A DNA stretch of 64,000 bases from Pseudoalteromonas ostreae (GCF_018069805.1 NZ_JAGPYN010000011.1:102503-166502), one strand, 5' to 3'. Positions 25,332 to 36,087 are shown, counted from the first letter of the stretch. The notes: generated by a model from the letters alone, not told the origin. Program-made: numbers and translations.

Positions 25332-28300
25332 ATGTTTTCTCGTTATTTTATCGACAGACCTATTTTTGCGTTTGTGATCTCAATTGTTATTGTACTGGCG
25401 GGTCTGGCTGCTATGCGCAGCTTGCCGATCGCCCAATACCCTGAAATTGCCCCACCCGTTGTGCAAGTAACAGCAGCCTACCCGGGGGCATCGGCTGAAG
25501 TACTCGAACAAACCGTAGCCGCGCCGATTGAAAATGCGATTACTGGTGTTGAAGGCATGATGTATATGTCTTCAACCTCGACAAGCTCTGGTGCAACAAC
25601 TATTGAAATAACTTTTGAAATTGGCACCGATATTGACCAAGCAGCAGTTAACGTCAATAACCGTGTAAAGCAAGTTGAAGCTCGTTTACCTGAAGAAACA
25701 CGGCGCCAAGGTGTGGTGGTACAGAAAGGCTCATCGAGCTTTTTGCAAGTCCATGCGTTTTATTCACCGGACGGCACTCGCGATAGCTTATGGACTTCAA
25801 ACTATGTCACACTGAATATTTTAGACCGAATTAAACGTGTTCCTGGCACAACGAGTGTACAAATTTTTGGTGCGAAAGATTACGCCATGCGTATTTGGCT
25901 GCGCCCTGATGTAATGAGTCAGCTTGGTGTTACGGTTGAGGAAGTCGCAGGGGCAGTACGCAGCCAAAACTCTCAATATGCAGCCGGTTCGATTGGTGCA
26001 ACCCCCACTTCACAATCAGCGCAAGAGCTGGTTTACAGTGTTACCTCTCAAGGGCGTTTATCAGAGCCTGAACAATTTGAAGAAATTATTATTCGTTCAA
26101 ATCTTGATGGCAGTAGTTTACGTTTAAAAGACATTGCCCGTGTTGAATTGGGTGCAAAAGATTATAACTTCAGAGGCACTATCAACGGCAAAGAAGCCGT
26201 ACTATTAGGTATTTTCCTACAACCCGGTGCCAATGCCCTAGATGTAGCAGCAGAAGTAAATGGTGTATTAGCAGAATTAACTCAGCAATTCCCCACAGGA
26301 CTTGCTCACTTAAATTCGTACGATACCACCCGTTTTGTTGAAGTCTCGATCCGCGAAGTAGTTAAAACACTGCTTGAAGCAATGGTACTGGTTTTCTTAG
26401 TGGTGTTCTTATTTTTACAAAATTGGCGCGCCACACTGATCCCAACACTTGCCGTACCAGTGTCATTACTTGGTACGTTTGCTGGTATGTATATGCTCGG
26501 TTATTCTATCAACTCATTGACTTTATTTGGCATGGTACTGTCTATTGGTATCGTGGTGGATGATGCCATAGTGGTACTTGAAAACGTAGAGCGTATCATG
26601 CACGAAGAGCATGTGAGCGCCCATGAAGCCGCAATAAAAGCGATGAAAGAAGTATCTGGACCTGTTGTTGCTATTGTTCTAGTACTTTGCTCAGTGTTTG
26701 TGCCAATTGCATTTCTAGGTGGCTTAACTGGCGAACTATTCCGTCAGTTTGCGATCACCATTTCAATTGCTGTGAGCTTATCTGGCATAGTTGCACTAAC
26801 AATGACCCCTGCTTTATGTGTGCTTATTTTAAAACAAGAGCATAAACAAACCGCAAGCTTCTTTTTATGGTTCAACCGTGTATTTACTAAAATAACCAGT
26901 AAGTATGTGGGTGCTGTTGGTTTTATGGTGCGCCGTGGCGCATTAGGTTTATTGCTGATGATTGGTATGGTGTCAATTACCATTGGCCTTTGGAAAAGCA
27001 CTCCTGGTTCATTAGTGCCTGATGAAGACCAAGGCTACTATATTTCAGCTATTTTCTTACCTGATGGCTCATCCCTTGAGCGTACAGAAAAAGTAGTGGC
27101 TGAAGTTATTAGCGCCGTACAATCTAATCCTGCCAATGAAAATGTGGTGGCATTTACAGGCTTTGATTTTATTGGCGGCGGTTATAAAAACAGTGCAGCC
27201 ACCTTATTCGTCACCCAAAAACATTGGGATGAACGAGAGATTGATACTAAAAGTTTGGTTAATGAGCTGTTTATGAAAACTGCGCATATCAACGAAGCAC
27301 TTGTTTTAGCGTTTAACCCCCCTGCTATTTTTGGTTTAGGGAGCACTGGCGGATTTGAATTTTATATTCAAAACAAAGGCGCAGGTGGCCCAGAAAAACT
27401 GCAACAAGCCATGGGCTTAATGATGGCTGAAGCACAAAAAAGCCCTATTTTAAGTGGCCTACAAACGTTGTGGCGACCAAATGCACCGCAACTTAAAGTT
27501 GATGTAGATCGTGAACAAGCCCGCGCGATGGGCATTGAAATTGACGATGCCTTTACAGCCCTTGCCGGCACACTGGGTACATATTATGTGAACGACTTCA
27601 ATAAGTTTGGCCGAGCTTGGCAAGTACTTATGTCAGCAGAAGCTGAATTTAGAATGAAGCCTGATGACATTGGACGAATTTATGTAAAAAATAGTCAAGG
27701 TGCTATGGTTCCTATGTCTGCGTTTACTAATATTGAATATAGCCGCGGACCAGAAAATCTAAATCGTTATAATAACTTGCCTGCGGTAAAACTGCTCGGT
27801 AATGCTGCACCCGGTTACAGCTCTGGCCAAGCAATTGCTGAAGTTGAACGTATTGCAAAAGCAGTATTACCACCGGATATGACCTACGACTGGACCGGCT
27901 CTGCGTATCAAGAAAAGCGCAGCTCAGGTACCACAGGAATTGCTTTAGGCCTTGCGGTGATCATGGTTTTCTTAATCCTTGCGGCACTGTATGAGCGTTG
28001 GTCATTGCCACTCTCGGTGATGCTAGCATTGCCATTTGGAACCTTTGGCGCATTGGTATCAATCTGGTTAGTAGGCATGACTAACGATGTGTACTTCCAA
28101 ATCGGCTTAGTGACCTTACTTGGTTTAGCCAGTAAAAATGCCATTTTGATTGTTGAATATGCATTGATGAAACATCAACAAGGTTGGAGCGCAAGCGCTG
28201 CAGCACTTGAAGCTGCCCGCCTTCGATTTAGACCCATCATCATGACTTCGATGGCCTTTATTTTAGGTGTAGTGCCATTAGTATTGAGCTCAGGCGCCGG

Positions 28301-28505
28301 TGCAGGTGCACGTCATAGCGTTGGTACTGGCGTTATGGGCGGCATGATGGCAGCAACCTTCCTTGCCGTGTTCTTTGTACCACTGTTCTTTTATTGGTTA
28401 ACTGAGCGCAAACTTACTGAAAAACGCTCGCGAGCAGATTTATCCGATGAAATTGCAAGCCACCACAAGCGTGAACATGTCGACACCCAAGAGGGTAATT
28501 TATGA
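25332..28505 (+). CDS. RND multidrug efflux transporter (HAE1 family)
   Basis: Proton-driven inner-membrane pump of 1057 residues, full length for AcrB/MexF relatives. It starts MFSRYFIDRPIFAFVISI. The proton-relay Asp pair lies in GIVVDDAIVVLENVERIM (Asp410, Asp411), with LASKNAILIVEYA in the second half. GGGAG precedes the ATG. It forms a two-gene operon with the adaptor and ends in a strong terminator. No outer-membrane channel gene is nearby, so it probably uses a shared TolC-like protein. No local regulator was found. Confidence 0.96.
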   Translation: MFSRYFIDRPIFAFVISIVIVLAGLAAMRSLPIAQYPEIAPPVVQVTAAYPGASAEVLEQTVAAPIENAITGVEGMMYMSSTSTSSGATTIEITFEIGTDIDQAAVNVNNRVKQVEARLPEETRRQGVVVQKGSSSFLQVHAFYSPDGTRDSLWTSNYVTLNILDRIKRVPGTTSVQIFGAKDYAMRIWLRPDVMSQLGVTVEEVAGAVRSQNSQYAAGSIGATPTSQSAQELVYSVTSQGRLSEPEQFEEIIIRSNLDGSSLRLKDIARVELGAKDYNFRGTINGKEAVLLGIFLQPGANALDVAAEVNGVLAELTQQFPTGLAHLNSYDTTRFVEVSIREVVKTLLEAMVLVFLVVFLFLQNWRATLIPTLAVPVSLLGTFAGMYMLGYSINSLTLFGMVLSIGIVVDDAIVVLENVERIMHEEHVSAHEAAIKAMKEVSGPVVAIVLVLCSVFVPIAFLGGLTGELFRQFAITISIAVSLSGIVALTMTPALCVLILKQEHKQTASFFLWFNRVFTKITSKYVGAVGFMVRRGALGLLLMIGMVSITIGLWKSTPGSLVPDEDQGYYISAIFLPDGSSLERTEKVVAEVISAVQSNPANENVVAFTGFDFIGGGYKNSAATLFVTQKHWDEREIDTKSLVNELFMKTAHINEALVLAFNPPAIFGLGSTGGFEFYIQNKGAGGPEKLQQAMGLMMAEAQKSPILSGLQTLWRPNAPQLKVDVDREQARAMGIEIDDAFTALAGTLGTYYVNDFNKFGRAWQVLMSAEAEFRMKPDDIGRIYVKNSQGAMVPMSAFTNIEYSRGPENLNRYNNLPAVKLLGNAAPGYSSGQAIAEVERIAKAVLPPDMTYDWTGSAYQEKRSSGTTGIALGLAVIMVFLILAALYERWSLPLSVMLALPFGTFGALVSIWLVGMTNDVYFQIGLVTLLGLASKNAILIVEYALMKHQQGWSASAAALEAARLRFRPIIMTSMAFILGVVPLVLSSGAGAGARHSVGTGVMGGMMAATFLAVFFVPLFFYWLTERKLTEKRSRADLSDEIASHHKREHVDTQEGNL

Positions 28506-28528
28506 TTTAAGCTCAGCTACAAAAATAT

Positions 28529-28556
28529 AAGGGCAAACAGTGGTTTGCCCTTTTTT
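28529..28556 (+). terminator. Terminator after the RND operon
   Basis: AAGGGCAAAC / GTTTGCCCTT, a perfect 10-bp stem with an AGTG loop and a T6 run. Confidence 0.92.
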
Positions 28557-28625
28557 ATGGTAATTTGATAACTAGCAATTTTATACTGTCGGCGCTACTA
28601 TTAAACTATTGCGTCGAGGAGCCTT

Positions 28626-29261
28626 ATGATGAATAGTGAAAAATTAACCGAGTTTGAGCAGTACTTTCAGATTGATGAAAGTAATCGAGTAAATTTATTT
28701 GCTGTTGACGATAGCAAAGTGCCTACTACCTTAGCGCAACTAGAAGCAGATATCCCACCGTTATTTAAATTGGCCAATGAGGTTAGTGAATTAGAGCAAA
28801 GCTCGTTAAGACCATTGCGTAGCCTTGGTGATTTGGCACAAGAGCTTGCCGTATTTTTACAAGCACAATCGCGTAAAATCGACTTGATCATGAGCCATAT
28901 ATTGGCCTCAGAGCAGCCCGAAGATAACGCCATTTATTGTGATAGCTACGGCGGTGGCGGTGTCAAACTAACCGATACAAAAGTCTACTCTATTGGCCAA
29001 GCATTTCGCACTAAATTATTTTTACAGCATGAAGCCTCTGCTATTTATTGTTACACCGAGGTAGTTGCGGTTAATAAGATTGACGATGAACACTACCAAT
29101 ACACCCTACTTTTTAAAGCCGTCCGCGATACTGATCAAGAACTTGTGGTACGTGCTAGTTTACATGCACAAACCAGACAACTGAAAAAGCGTCAGCTGCT
29201 GCAACATGAAAGCGACAACTTTGATAACCAAGACACAACAGAGCCAACAAAACCAGAATAA
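28626..29261 (+). CDS. PilZ-like domain protein
   Basis: Cytoplasmic protein of 211 residues. The first ~110 residues are helical (LRPLRSLGDLAQELAVFLQAQSRKIDLIMSHIL). The C-terminal ~95 have the beta pattern of a PilZ-type domain: YCDSYGGGGVKLTDTKVYSIGQAFRTKLFL, then a strand with YCYTEVVAVNKI and LLFKAVRDTDQELVVRASLHAQTRQ. The canonical RxxxR c-di-GMP motif is not evident, so ligand binding is doubtful. It stands alone between the RND pump and aguA. Confidence 0.55.
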   Translation: MMNSEKLTEFEQYFQIDESNRVNLFAVDDSKVPTTLAQLEADIPPLFKLANEVSELEQSSLRPLRSLGDLAQELAVFLQAQSRKIDLIMSHILASEQPEDNAIYCDSYGGGGVKLTDTKVYSIGQAFRTKLFLQHEASAIYCYTEVVAVNKIDDEHYQYTLLFKAVRDTDQELVVRASLHAQTRQLKKRQLLQHESDNFDNQDTTEPTKPE

Positions 29262-29348
29262 TATAGCTACTAGCAACCCTCATTTTGAAGTGGCTTGGCT
29301 ATAGTTGAAATGCTAAACTAATAGCACCTTTGTTTGTTTATTAAATTC

Positions 29349-30404
29349 ATGAACTTTAGACTTTTACCCGAATGGGCTGAGCAAGACGCCGTTATGCTCA
29401 CTTGGCCACACCAAGCCACTGATTGGTGCGACAATTTAACCGCTGTAGAGCCTGTATACGTGCAATTATGTCAGCATATTTGTAATGCAGAGCAATTAGT
29501 GATCATCGCTCATGATGAAGCCTTAAAAACACACATTAGCCAATTATTGCGCAACAACGCTGTTGATTTGAGCCGCGTGCATTTTGTTGTTACTCCCTGT
29601 AACGATACGTGGGCACGTGATCATGGCCCATTAACCTGCGCCGCAGTTGCTGATAATAGCCAACTAAAAATTGTTGATTTTATCTTTAATGGCTGGGGTA
29701 ATAAATTTACCAGTGAATTAGATAATAAAATTAATGCGGTACTGGTTAAACAACTTGCCGATACGCGCAATCAATACCAAGCGCTTGATTTGGTTCTTGA
29801 AGGTGGCGGTGTAGAGATTGATCAACACGGTGTACTATTGACCACCAGTGAATGTTTGCTTAATCCAAATCGTAATCCAGACCTAACCCAACAAGACATT
29901 GAACAGTGCTTGCGTGAACAACTTGGCGCCACCGACTTTTTATGGGTTGATCATGGCTATTTAGCTGGTGACGATACCGACAGTCATATCGACACTTTAG
30001 TGCGTTTTGCGCCCAATGATACCTTAGTGTATGTAAAGTGTGATGATAAAAATGACCAACACTTCAGCGCTCTTGATGCCATGGAAAAGCAGTTGCAAGG
30101 TTTTAAAACAACAACAGGTAAACCTTATACCTTAATTGATTTACCATGGCCAAAAGCCGTATTTAATGATGATGGCGACAGGTTACCTGCCACCTACGCA
30201 AATTATTTAATCATTAATGGAGCTGTACTTGTGCCTATTTATGCTGATGCCAATGACGAATTAGCCTTAGCACAAATTCAAACGGCCTACCCTGAGCATC
30301 AAATAATAGGCGTAAACTGCTTACCAATTATTCATCAATTTGGTAGTTTACACTGCATTACTATGCAATTACCCCGTGGATTTTTAGCTGGAGCATCATT
30401 ATGA
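29349..30404 (+). CDS. aguA: Agmatine deiminase
   Basis: Hydrolyses agmatine to N-carbamoylputrescine and ammonia. The 351 residues from ATG 29349 (a TTG lies 15 bases upstream) carry the family sites WARDHGP, LEGGGVEID, DSHIDTLVRFAP and the nucleophile Cys in GSLHCITMQLPR near the end. No strong ribosome site is visible. The stop overlaps the aguB start by 4 bases, so the two enzymes are made together as a two-step route to putrescine. Confidence 0.95.
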   Translation: MNFRLLPEWAEQDAVMLTWPHQATDWCDNLTAVEPVYVQLCQHICNAEQLVIIAHDEALKTHISQLLRNNAVDLSRVHFVVTPCNDTWARDHGPLTCAAVADNSQLKIVDFIFNGWGNKFTSELDNKINAVLVKQLADTRNQYQALDLVLEGGGVEIDQHGVLLTTSECLLNPNRNPDLTQQDIEQCLREQLGATDFLWVDHGYLAGDDTDSHIDTLVRFAPNDTLVYVKCDDKNDQHFSALDAMEKQLQGFKTTTGKPYTLIDLPWPKAVFNDDGDRLPATYANYLIINGAVLVPIYADANDELALAQIQTAYPEHQIIGVNCLPIIHQFGSLHCITMQLPRGFLAGASL

Positions 30405-31294
30405 GCAGCCCTGCAAATTTAACCGTTGCCTTAGTGCAGCAAAGTAACAGTGATAATGCCGCACAAAACATGGCAAAATCAATTGCCGGTATTCGCGATG
30501 CCGCAAGCCAAGGCGCACAACTGGTGGTGTTACAAGAATTACATCGCAGTCTGTACTTTTGTCAAACCGAAGATGTTGATGTATTTGATTTGGCAGAGAC
30601 TATTCCTGGCCCAAGTAGCGACACTTTAGCTGAGCTTGCAAAAGAATTAAGCATTGTTATTGTTGCCTCTTTATTTGAAAAACGTGCCACAGGGCTTTAT
30701 CACAATACTGCGGTAGTGCTTGAAAAAGACGGCACAATTGCGGGTAAATACCGTAAAATGCATATCCCTGACGATCCAGGCTTTTACGAAAAGTTTTATT
30801 TCACTCCGGGTGATTTAGGTTTTGAACCAATTCAAACTTCTGTCGGCAAACTTGGTGTCTTAGTGTGTTGGGATCAATGGTTTCCAGAGGCTGCGCGTTT
30901 AATGGCAATGGCCGGTGCTGAACTATTAATTTACCCAACCGCAATTGGCTGGGATCCACGTGATGACGAAGGCGAGAAAACACGTCAAAAAGATGCGTGG
31001 GTAATATCGCAACGCGCACATGCGGTTGCCAATGGCGTACCCGTGATTAGTTGTAATCGTGTCGGTCATGAAAGTGATCCAAGTGGTCAAAGTGAAGGTA
31101 TTCAATTTTGGGGTAACTCGTTTATAGCGGGTCCTCAAGGTGAACTGCTAGCAGAAGCCAACAACACTGATGAGCAACTGTTACTTGTTGAACTTGATCA
31201 AAAGCGTTCTGAAAATGTAAGACGCATTTGGCCGTACCTACGCGACCGTCGTATAGATCATTACCACGATTTAACCAAAATATATCGCGATTAA
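30401..31294 (+). CDS. aguB: N-carbamoylputrescine amidase
   Basis: Nitrilase-superfamily enzyme that turns N-carbamoylputrescine into putrescine, CO2 and ammonia. The Glu46-Lys119-Cys156 triad is seen in VLQELHRS, KYRKMHIPDD and VLVCWDQWFPE. The length of 297 residues is normal. Translationally coupled to aguA (ATGA overlap). Confidence 0.95.
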   Translation: MSSPANLTVALVQQSNSDNAAQNMAKSIAGIRDAASQGAQLVVLQELHRSLYFCQTEDVDVFDLAETIPGPSSDTLAELAKELSIVIVASLFEKRATGLYHNTAVVLEKDGTIAGKYRKMHIPDDPGFYEKFYFTPGDLGFEPIQTSVGKLGVLVCWDQWFPEAARLMAMAGAELLIYPTAIGWDPRDDEGEKTRQKDAWVISQRAHAVANGVPVISCNRVGHESDPSGQSEGIQFWGNSFIAGPQGELLAEANNTDEQLLLVELDQKRSENVRRIWPYLRDRRIDHYHDLTKIYRD

Positions 31295-31304
31295 GAATAA
31301 ATTA

Positions 31305-31322
31305 GCGCCTCAGTTGAGGCGC
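31305..31322 (+). other. Stem-loop between aguB and mfd
   Basis: GCGCCTCA / TGAGGCGC with only a GT loop, starting ten bases after the aguB stop and just before the mfd ribosome site. No U-run follows, so it may be a weak terminator or a processing site. Confidence 0.45.
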
Positions 31323-31338
31323 ATTAAAGGAGTAGTAA

Positions 31339-34300
31339 ATGGCGTTTGCGCAATGGGCAGCCTTGCCTTGGGTAAAATCTCAAAAAGATAAAATTCAATG
31401 GGGGCAACTCACTGGCAGTGGTTTAAGTATTGCCATTGCACAAGGGGTTAAACAACAAGCTGGCTTAGTGCTTATTGTTACCCCTGATACACCCAGTGCA
31501 TTGCGCCTTGAAACAGAGTTGGAGTGCTTGCTACCCGAGCATCCAGTAATGATATTCCCTGATTGGGAAACGTTGCCTTACGATCATTTCTCACCCCATC
31601 AAGATATAATTTCATCGCGCTTAGCCACCTTAAATACTTTAAAGAAAGAACAACAAAGTGTATTAATTGTGCCTGTGTCTACCTTGATGCTACGTACCGC
31701 CCCTGCTTCGTTTATTTATGGTTCAACCATTAATTTTAAAGTCGGTGATATTCTCGATACCCACAAACTTCGCAGTAACTTAGAGCAAGCAGGCTATTTG
31801 CATGTGCAACAAGTCATGGAGCATGGTGAATACGCCATTCGTGGCTCGATTGTTGATTTATATCCAATGGGCAGTCCGCATCCATTTAGACTCGATTTTC
31901 TTGATGACGAACTTGATACCATTCGTTTATTTGATGTTGAAAGCCAACGCTCGGATGAAAAAGTCGATAAAATTGAATTACTACCTGCTCATGAGTTCCC
32001 TACCAACGAAGCCGATATTGAACGATTTAGAATAAACTACCGTGAAAAATTTGGTGCCAGCTCATCGCAAGATTCCGTGTATATGCAAGTGACCAAAGGC
32101 AATTGGCCTGCTGGTATCGAATATTATATGCCGCTGTTTTTTGAGCAATTAGCCACTATCTTTGATTACCTGCCAGATACTGCAACAGTGATGCAACTGG
32201 GAGATTTAGAAGATGCTGCGGAGCATTTTTGGCATGATATTAATGTGCGTTATGAAAACCGTCGAGTCGATCCACTGCGCCCGTTACTTGAGCCAGTTGC
32301 ACTTTATCAACCCATTAATGAACTGTTTGAAAATTTAGGCAACTTTGCTCGCATTCGGTTATCGCAAGCAAAACTCGCGACAAAAGCAGGCAATAAAAAT
32401 CTAGTCACCAGCGAGTTACCCGCAATACGCATTGATCATAAACTACATGAATCCTATCAAGCATTTATAAATTATGTAGCAGCGCAAAAGAAACAAAAAG
32501 GCCGTATCTTACTGTCAGTAGAATCCGATGGTCGCCGTGAATCTCTGCTCGCTATACTTAAACCCAGCGGCTTAAAGTTTAAAGAGTTTTCATCATTCGA
32601 TGAATTTGTAAATAGCAGTAGCGATGTTGGCTTAATTGTCAGCCCACTAGAACAAAGTGTAGTACTTGGTACAAAGCCCGCATTATCCATAGTTACTGAA
32701 CAAGAATTACTTGGCATTAAAGTATCGCAGCGTCGCCGTCGTAAACATAAATACGAAGCTAGCCAAGATGCGCTCATCCGTAACTTAGCTGAACTTAAAG
32801 TTGGCCAACCGATTGTGCATTTGGATCACGGTGTAGGTCGCTATCAAGGCTTGCAAACGATTGATGCGGCAGGTCTGATCACTGAGTTTGTAACCATTAC
32901 CTATGCTAATGAAGCAAAATTGTATGTGCCAGTGTCAGCCCTGCATATGCTCAGTCGTTATTCTGGTGGCGAAGAAGCCAGTGCACCGCTACATAAACTG
33001 GGATCTGATGCGTGGGAAAAAGCGAAAAAACGCGCGGCTGAAAAGGTACGTGATGTGGCCGCTGAATTACTCGATATTTACGCCCAACGTCAAGCAAAAC
33101 CGGGGAATGCATTTGCCCTTGATGGTGCTGCTTATCGGGTATTTAGTGATGGGTTTCCATTTGAAGAAACTGACGATCAGCGTAACGCTATCGAAGCTGT
33201 GCTAGGTGATATGCAAAGTAAACAAGCCATGGACCGACTGGTCTGTGGTGATGTTGGCTTTGGTAAAACTGAAGTTGCGATGCGCGCCGCTTTTGTTGCT
33301 GTAAACGACAATAAACAAGTAGCCGTTTTAGTACCAACTACCTTACTTGCACAACAACACTTTGAAAACTTTAAAGACCGCTTTGCCGATTTACCCATCG
33401 AAGTCGGTGTACTGTCTCGCTTTAATTCACCCAAAGAGCAAAAAGACACCCTAGAAAAAATGGCCAAAGGCACCTTAGATATTGTTATTGGTACACATAA
33501 GCTGATCCAAGCCGATATTATATTTAAAGATCTTGGCTTACTGATTGTTGATGAAGAACACCGCTTTGGGGTTCGTCAAAAAGAAAAAATCAAATCCTTA
33601 CGTGCAGATGTCGATATATTAACCCTTACCGCCACACCTATCCCACGTACTTTAAATATGGCCATGAGTGGTATGCGCGACTTATCAATCATCGCGACCC
33701 CTCCTGCTAAACGTTTAGCGGTGAAGACCTTTGTTCGTCAGCGCGATGCAGATTTGATCAGAGAGGCGGTATTACGTGAAATAAAACGCGGTGGCCAAGT
33801 ATACTTTTTACATAATAACGTTGAAACTATTGACCGCGTGGCAGAAGAAATTAGTGAGTGGGTACCTGAGGCAAGCGTTGCTTCTGCCCATGGCCAAATG
33901 CGCGAACGCGATTTAGAGCAACTAATGAGCGAATTTTACCACCAGAAATACAACGTACTCGTATGTACTACCATCATTGAAACGGGAATTGATATCCCTA
34001 CAGCCAACACAATTATTATGGATAGAGCCGATAAACTAGGCTTAGCGCAGTTACATCAGTTACGGGGCCGTGTTGGACGAAGCCACCACCAAGCTTATGC
34101 TTATTTATTAACCGGCAATCCTAAAGGGCTGTCGAAAGATGCCGTTAAACGCCTTGAAGCCATCGAGTCACTGGAAGATCTAGGTGCCGGCTTTGCACTC
34201 GCAACCCACGATTTAGAGATCCGTGGTGCTGGTGAGTTGCTTGGTGATGATCAATCAGGACAAATGCAGAGCATCGGCTTTAGCTTATATATGGAAATGC

Positions 34301-34812
34301 TTGAGCAAGCTGTGAAATCTCTTCGTGAAGGCAAAGAGCCTACCCTTGATAACTTGCTACAACAACAAAGTGAAGTGGACTTAAAGTTAGCCGCATTACT
34401 CCCTGAAGATTATATTCACGATGTAAATGCGCGACTAGGTATTTACAAACGGGTTGCCAGCTGCGCTAACCTAGATGATATGGACGAATTACAAGTTGAG
34501 CTAATTGATCGCTTCGGTCTGCTGCCTGATGCAACTAAAAACCTATTTAGTTTGCAACAACTGAAACTCAAAGCCAGCGAATTAGGCATCAAAAAAATTG
34601 AAGCAAATCCAAAAGGTGGCTATTTTGAGTTTAATCAACATACTAAGGTTAACCCTAGCTTCATTATAGGTTTGATACAAAGTGCACCTAAGGTGTATAA
34701 AATGGATGGTGCAAATAAGTTGCGCTTTGCGATCAATGAGGCGAATGCCCGCGAACGCTTAAGAATGGTCACTGCAATGATTGCAGATTTCGAAAAAAAG
34801 GTTAGCCATTAA
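31339..34812 (+). CDS. mfd: Transcription-repair coupling factor
   Basis: Removes stalled RNA polymerase and recruits UvrA. The 1157-residue protein has a UvrB-like N-terminal module, an RNA-polymerase-interacting domain (about 490-560, PIVHLDHGVGRYQGL), RecG-like helicase motifs with Walker A GDVGFGKT (637-644) and DEEH (738-741), RGRVGRSHHQAYAYLL, and a C-terminal TRCF domain. AAAGGAG precedes the ATG. The stop overlaps csiV by one base. Confidence 0.97.
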   Translation: MAFAQWAALPWVKSQKDKIQWGQLTGSGLSIAIAQGVKQQAGLVLIVTPDTPSALRLETELECLLPEHPVMIFPDWETLPYDHFSPHQDIISSRLATLNTLKKEQQSVLIVPVSTLMLRTAPASFIYGSTINFKVGDILDTHKLRSNLEQAGYLHVQQVMEHGEYAIRGSIVDLYPMGSPHPFRLDFLDDELDTIRLFDVESQRSDEKVDKIELLPAHEFPTNEADIERFRINYREKFGASSSQDSVYMQVTKGNWPAGIEYYMPLFFEQLATIFDYLPDTATVMQLGDLEDAAEHFWHDINVRYENRRVDPLRPLLEPVALYQPINELFENLGNFARIRLSQAKLATKAGNKNLVTSELPAIRIDHKLHESYQAFINYVAAQKKQKGRILLSVESDGRRESLLAILKPSGLKFKEFSSFDEFVNSSSDVGLIVSPLEQSVVLGTKPALSIVTEQELLGIKVSQRRRRKHKYEASQDALIRNLAELKVGQPIVHLDHGVGRYQGLQTIDAAGLITEFVTITYANEAKLYVPVSALHMLSRYSGGEEASAPLHKLGSDAWEKAKKRAAEKVRDVAAELLDIYAQRQAKPGNAFALDGAAYRVFSDGFPFEETDDQRNAIEAVLGDMQSKQAMDRLVCGDVGFGKTEVAMRAAFVAVNDNKQVAVLVPTTLLAQQHFENFKDRFADLPIEVGVLSRFNSPKEQKDTLEKMAKGTLDIVIGTHKLIQADIIFKDLGLLIVDEEHRFGVRQKEKIKSLRADVDILTLTATPIPRTLNMAMSGMRDLSIIATPPAKRLAVKTFVRQRDADLIREAVLREIKRGGQVYFLHNNVETIDRVAEEISEWVPEASVASAHGQMRERDLEQLMSEFYHQKYNVLVCTTIIETGIDIPTANTIIMDRADKLGLAQLHQLRGRVGRSHHQAYAYLLTGNPKGLSKDAVKRLEAIESLEDLGAGFALATHDLEIRGAGELLGDDQSGQMQSIGFSLYMEMLEQAVKSLREGKEPTLDNLLQQQSEVDLKLAALLPEDYIHDVNARLGIYKRVASCANLDDMDELQVELIDRFGLLPDATKNLFSLQQLKLKASELGIKKIEANPKGGYFEFNQHTKVNPSFIIGLIQSAPKVYKMDGANKLRFAINEANARERLRMVTAMIADFEKKVSH

Positions 34813-35648
34813 TGTTGCTTAAAAAATCTCTTATCCTACTGTGTTGTGTATTTAGTAGCACAGCATTTGCAGAACGTTGGTTTGAAGTAGAAGTACTGAT
34901 ATTCAAACAGCGCCCTGCCCCTTATTTGCAAGAGGATTTTAGCTTAGACAAAGAGCCAATTAAGGCTAAGCGCAGCGTTGATTTACTGACACCACTTTAT
35001 ACGGCGCAAGCTAAACAGGAGTGTATCAACGGCGACACTCGCTTTAATTCGCAGTCATTAACCGATTCTGTGATTGGTGCCAGTCGCTCTAATTTATGTG
35101 ATGACAGTATTGACTACCTACACAGTTACTCAGCACTTCCACTTAGCCCAATAGCGCCTGCTAAAGATGATATGGAGCAAACCTACTTACTTGCTCCCGC
35201 ACAGCTACAATTTATATCACAACAGCAAGAGCTGGTGCGAAAAGGACTCAAGCCTATACTTCATACAGGATGGCGCTTTGAAGGTGCGAGCCAATCTCGC
35301 TCTGAAAGCATTAAACTGTTTGGCGGTAAATTATTGCACGCACCAATAATTGCGCAAACACCACAATATACTACTAATAACTTTATTAGTTTAGTCAGCG
35401 CCAATCAGCGCATCGCACCCGCAATTGAGAAAAATGCAGATCAATGGGAATTAGATGGTACTTTTAATATTTACTTGCGCCATTATTTATTTATTAATGC
35501 CAGCTTTGATGTAAGTGAAGTCCAAGCCACAGGTGAAATCCAACACGCTAGGTTTTCACAATTCAAACGGGTTATAAGTGGCGACATTCATTATTTTGAC
35601 CATCCTAAAATGGGCATGATTGTACAAATTAGAAAATTTAACCACTAA
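34812..35648 (+). CDS. csiV: CsiV-like secreted protein
   Basis: Exported protein of 278 residues with a signal peptide (1-20, SSTAFA) and the family opening RWFEVEVLIFKQRP. CsiV in Vibrio binds peptidoglycan and lies next to mfd, the same arrangement as here (TAATG overlap). The name rests on this context and the N-terminal motif. Periplasmic. Confidence 0.8.
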   Translation: MLLKKSLILLCCVFSSTAFAERWFEVEVLIFKQRPAPYLQEDFSLDKEPIKAKRSVDLLTPLYTAQAKQECINGDTRFNSQSLTDSVIGASRSNLCDDSIDYLHSYSALPLSPIAPAKDDMEQTYLLAPAQLQFISQQQELVRKGLKPILHTGWRFEGASQSRSESIKLFGGKLLHAPIIAQTPQYTTNNFISLVSANQRIAPAIEKNADQWELDGTFNIYLRHYLFINASFDVSEVQATGEIQHARFSQFKRVISGDIHYFDHPKMGMIVQIRKFNH

Positions 35649-35666
35649 ATAAAGGAAGATGACCGA

Positions 35667-35918
35667 ATGAAAAAACTTTTAATCATTGCAGCAGCGCTTG
35701 GTCTTGCGGCCTGTTCAAAAGTAAGTTTAGAAAATTACGAAAAAATTGAAATTGGCATGGACAAAACCGAAGTTGAAGCAATCTTAGGCAGCGCTGATAA
35801 TTGTGTTGAAAAAACCCTGCACACAAATTGTACATGGGGCGATGACAGTAAAAATATTGAAATCACCTTAGTGTCAAACAAAGTCTCTTTATATAGTAAA
35901 ACTGGTTTAGAAAAATAA
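35667..35918 (+). CDS. Small lipoprotein, DUF3862/BLIP-fold-like
   Basis: Lipoprotein of 83 residues: signal with lipobox LAAC (13-16), then ENYEKIEIGMDKTEVEAILGSADNC, the beta-lactamase-inhibitor-like (SmpA/DUF3862) pattern, and a cysteine pair that may form a disulfide. AAAGGAAGATG precedes the start. It follows csiV by 18 bases. Function is unknown; related domains act in envelope assembly. Confidence 0.8.
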   Translation: MKKLLIIAAALGLAACSKVSLENYEKIEIGMDKTEVEAILGSADNCVEKTLHTNCTWGDDSKNIEITLVSNKVSLYSKTGLEK

Positions 35919-36087
35919 ACCATTGCAGTAGGTAGTAACGATGTTGCCACCTACTGATAGTTATTTACCAATAAACAAGATAATGACTGGTTGGGCCATT
36001 CTGGAAATCAGAAAGCGCATATAATTCCCTCTCAAACTGTGTAAAAAAGCGAGATAATACCTGATAGATAAAAATCGCCGGTAATAT

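Noticed and set aside
32472..33473. Antisense frames of about 100 codons within mfd
   Set aside because: Shadows of a strongly supported gene.
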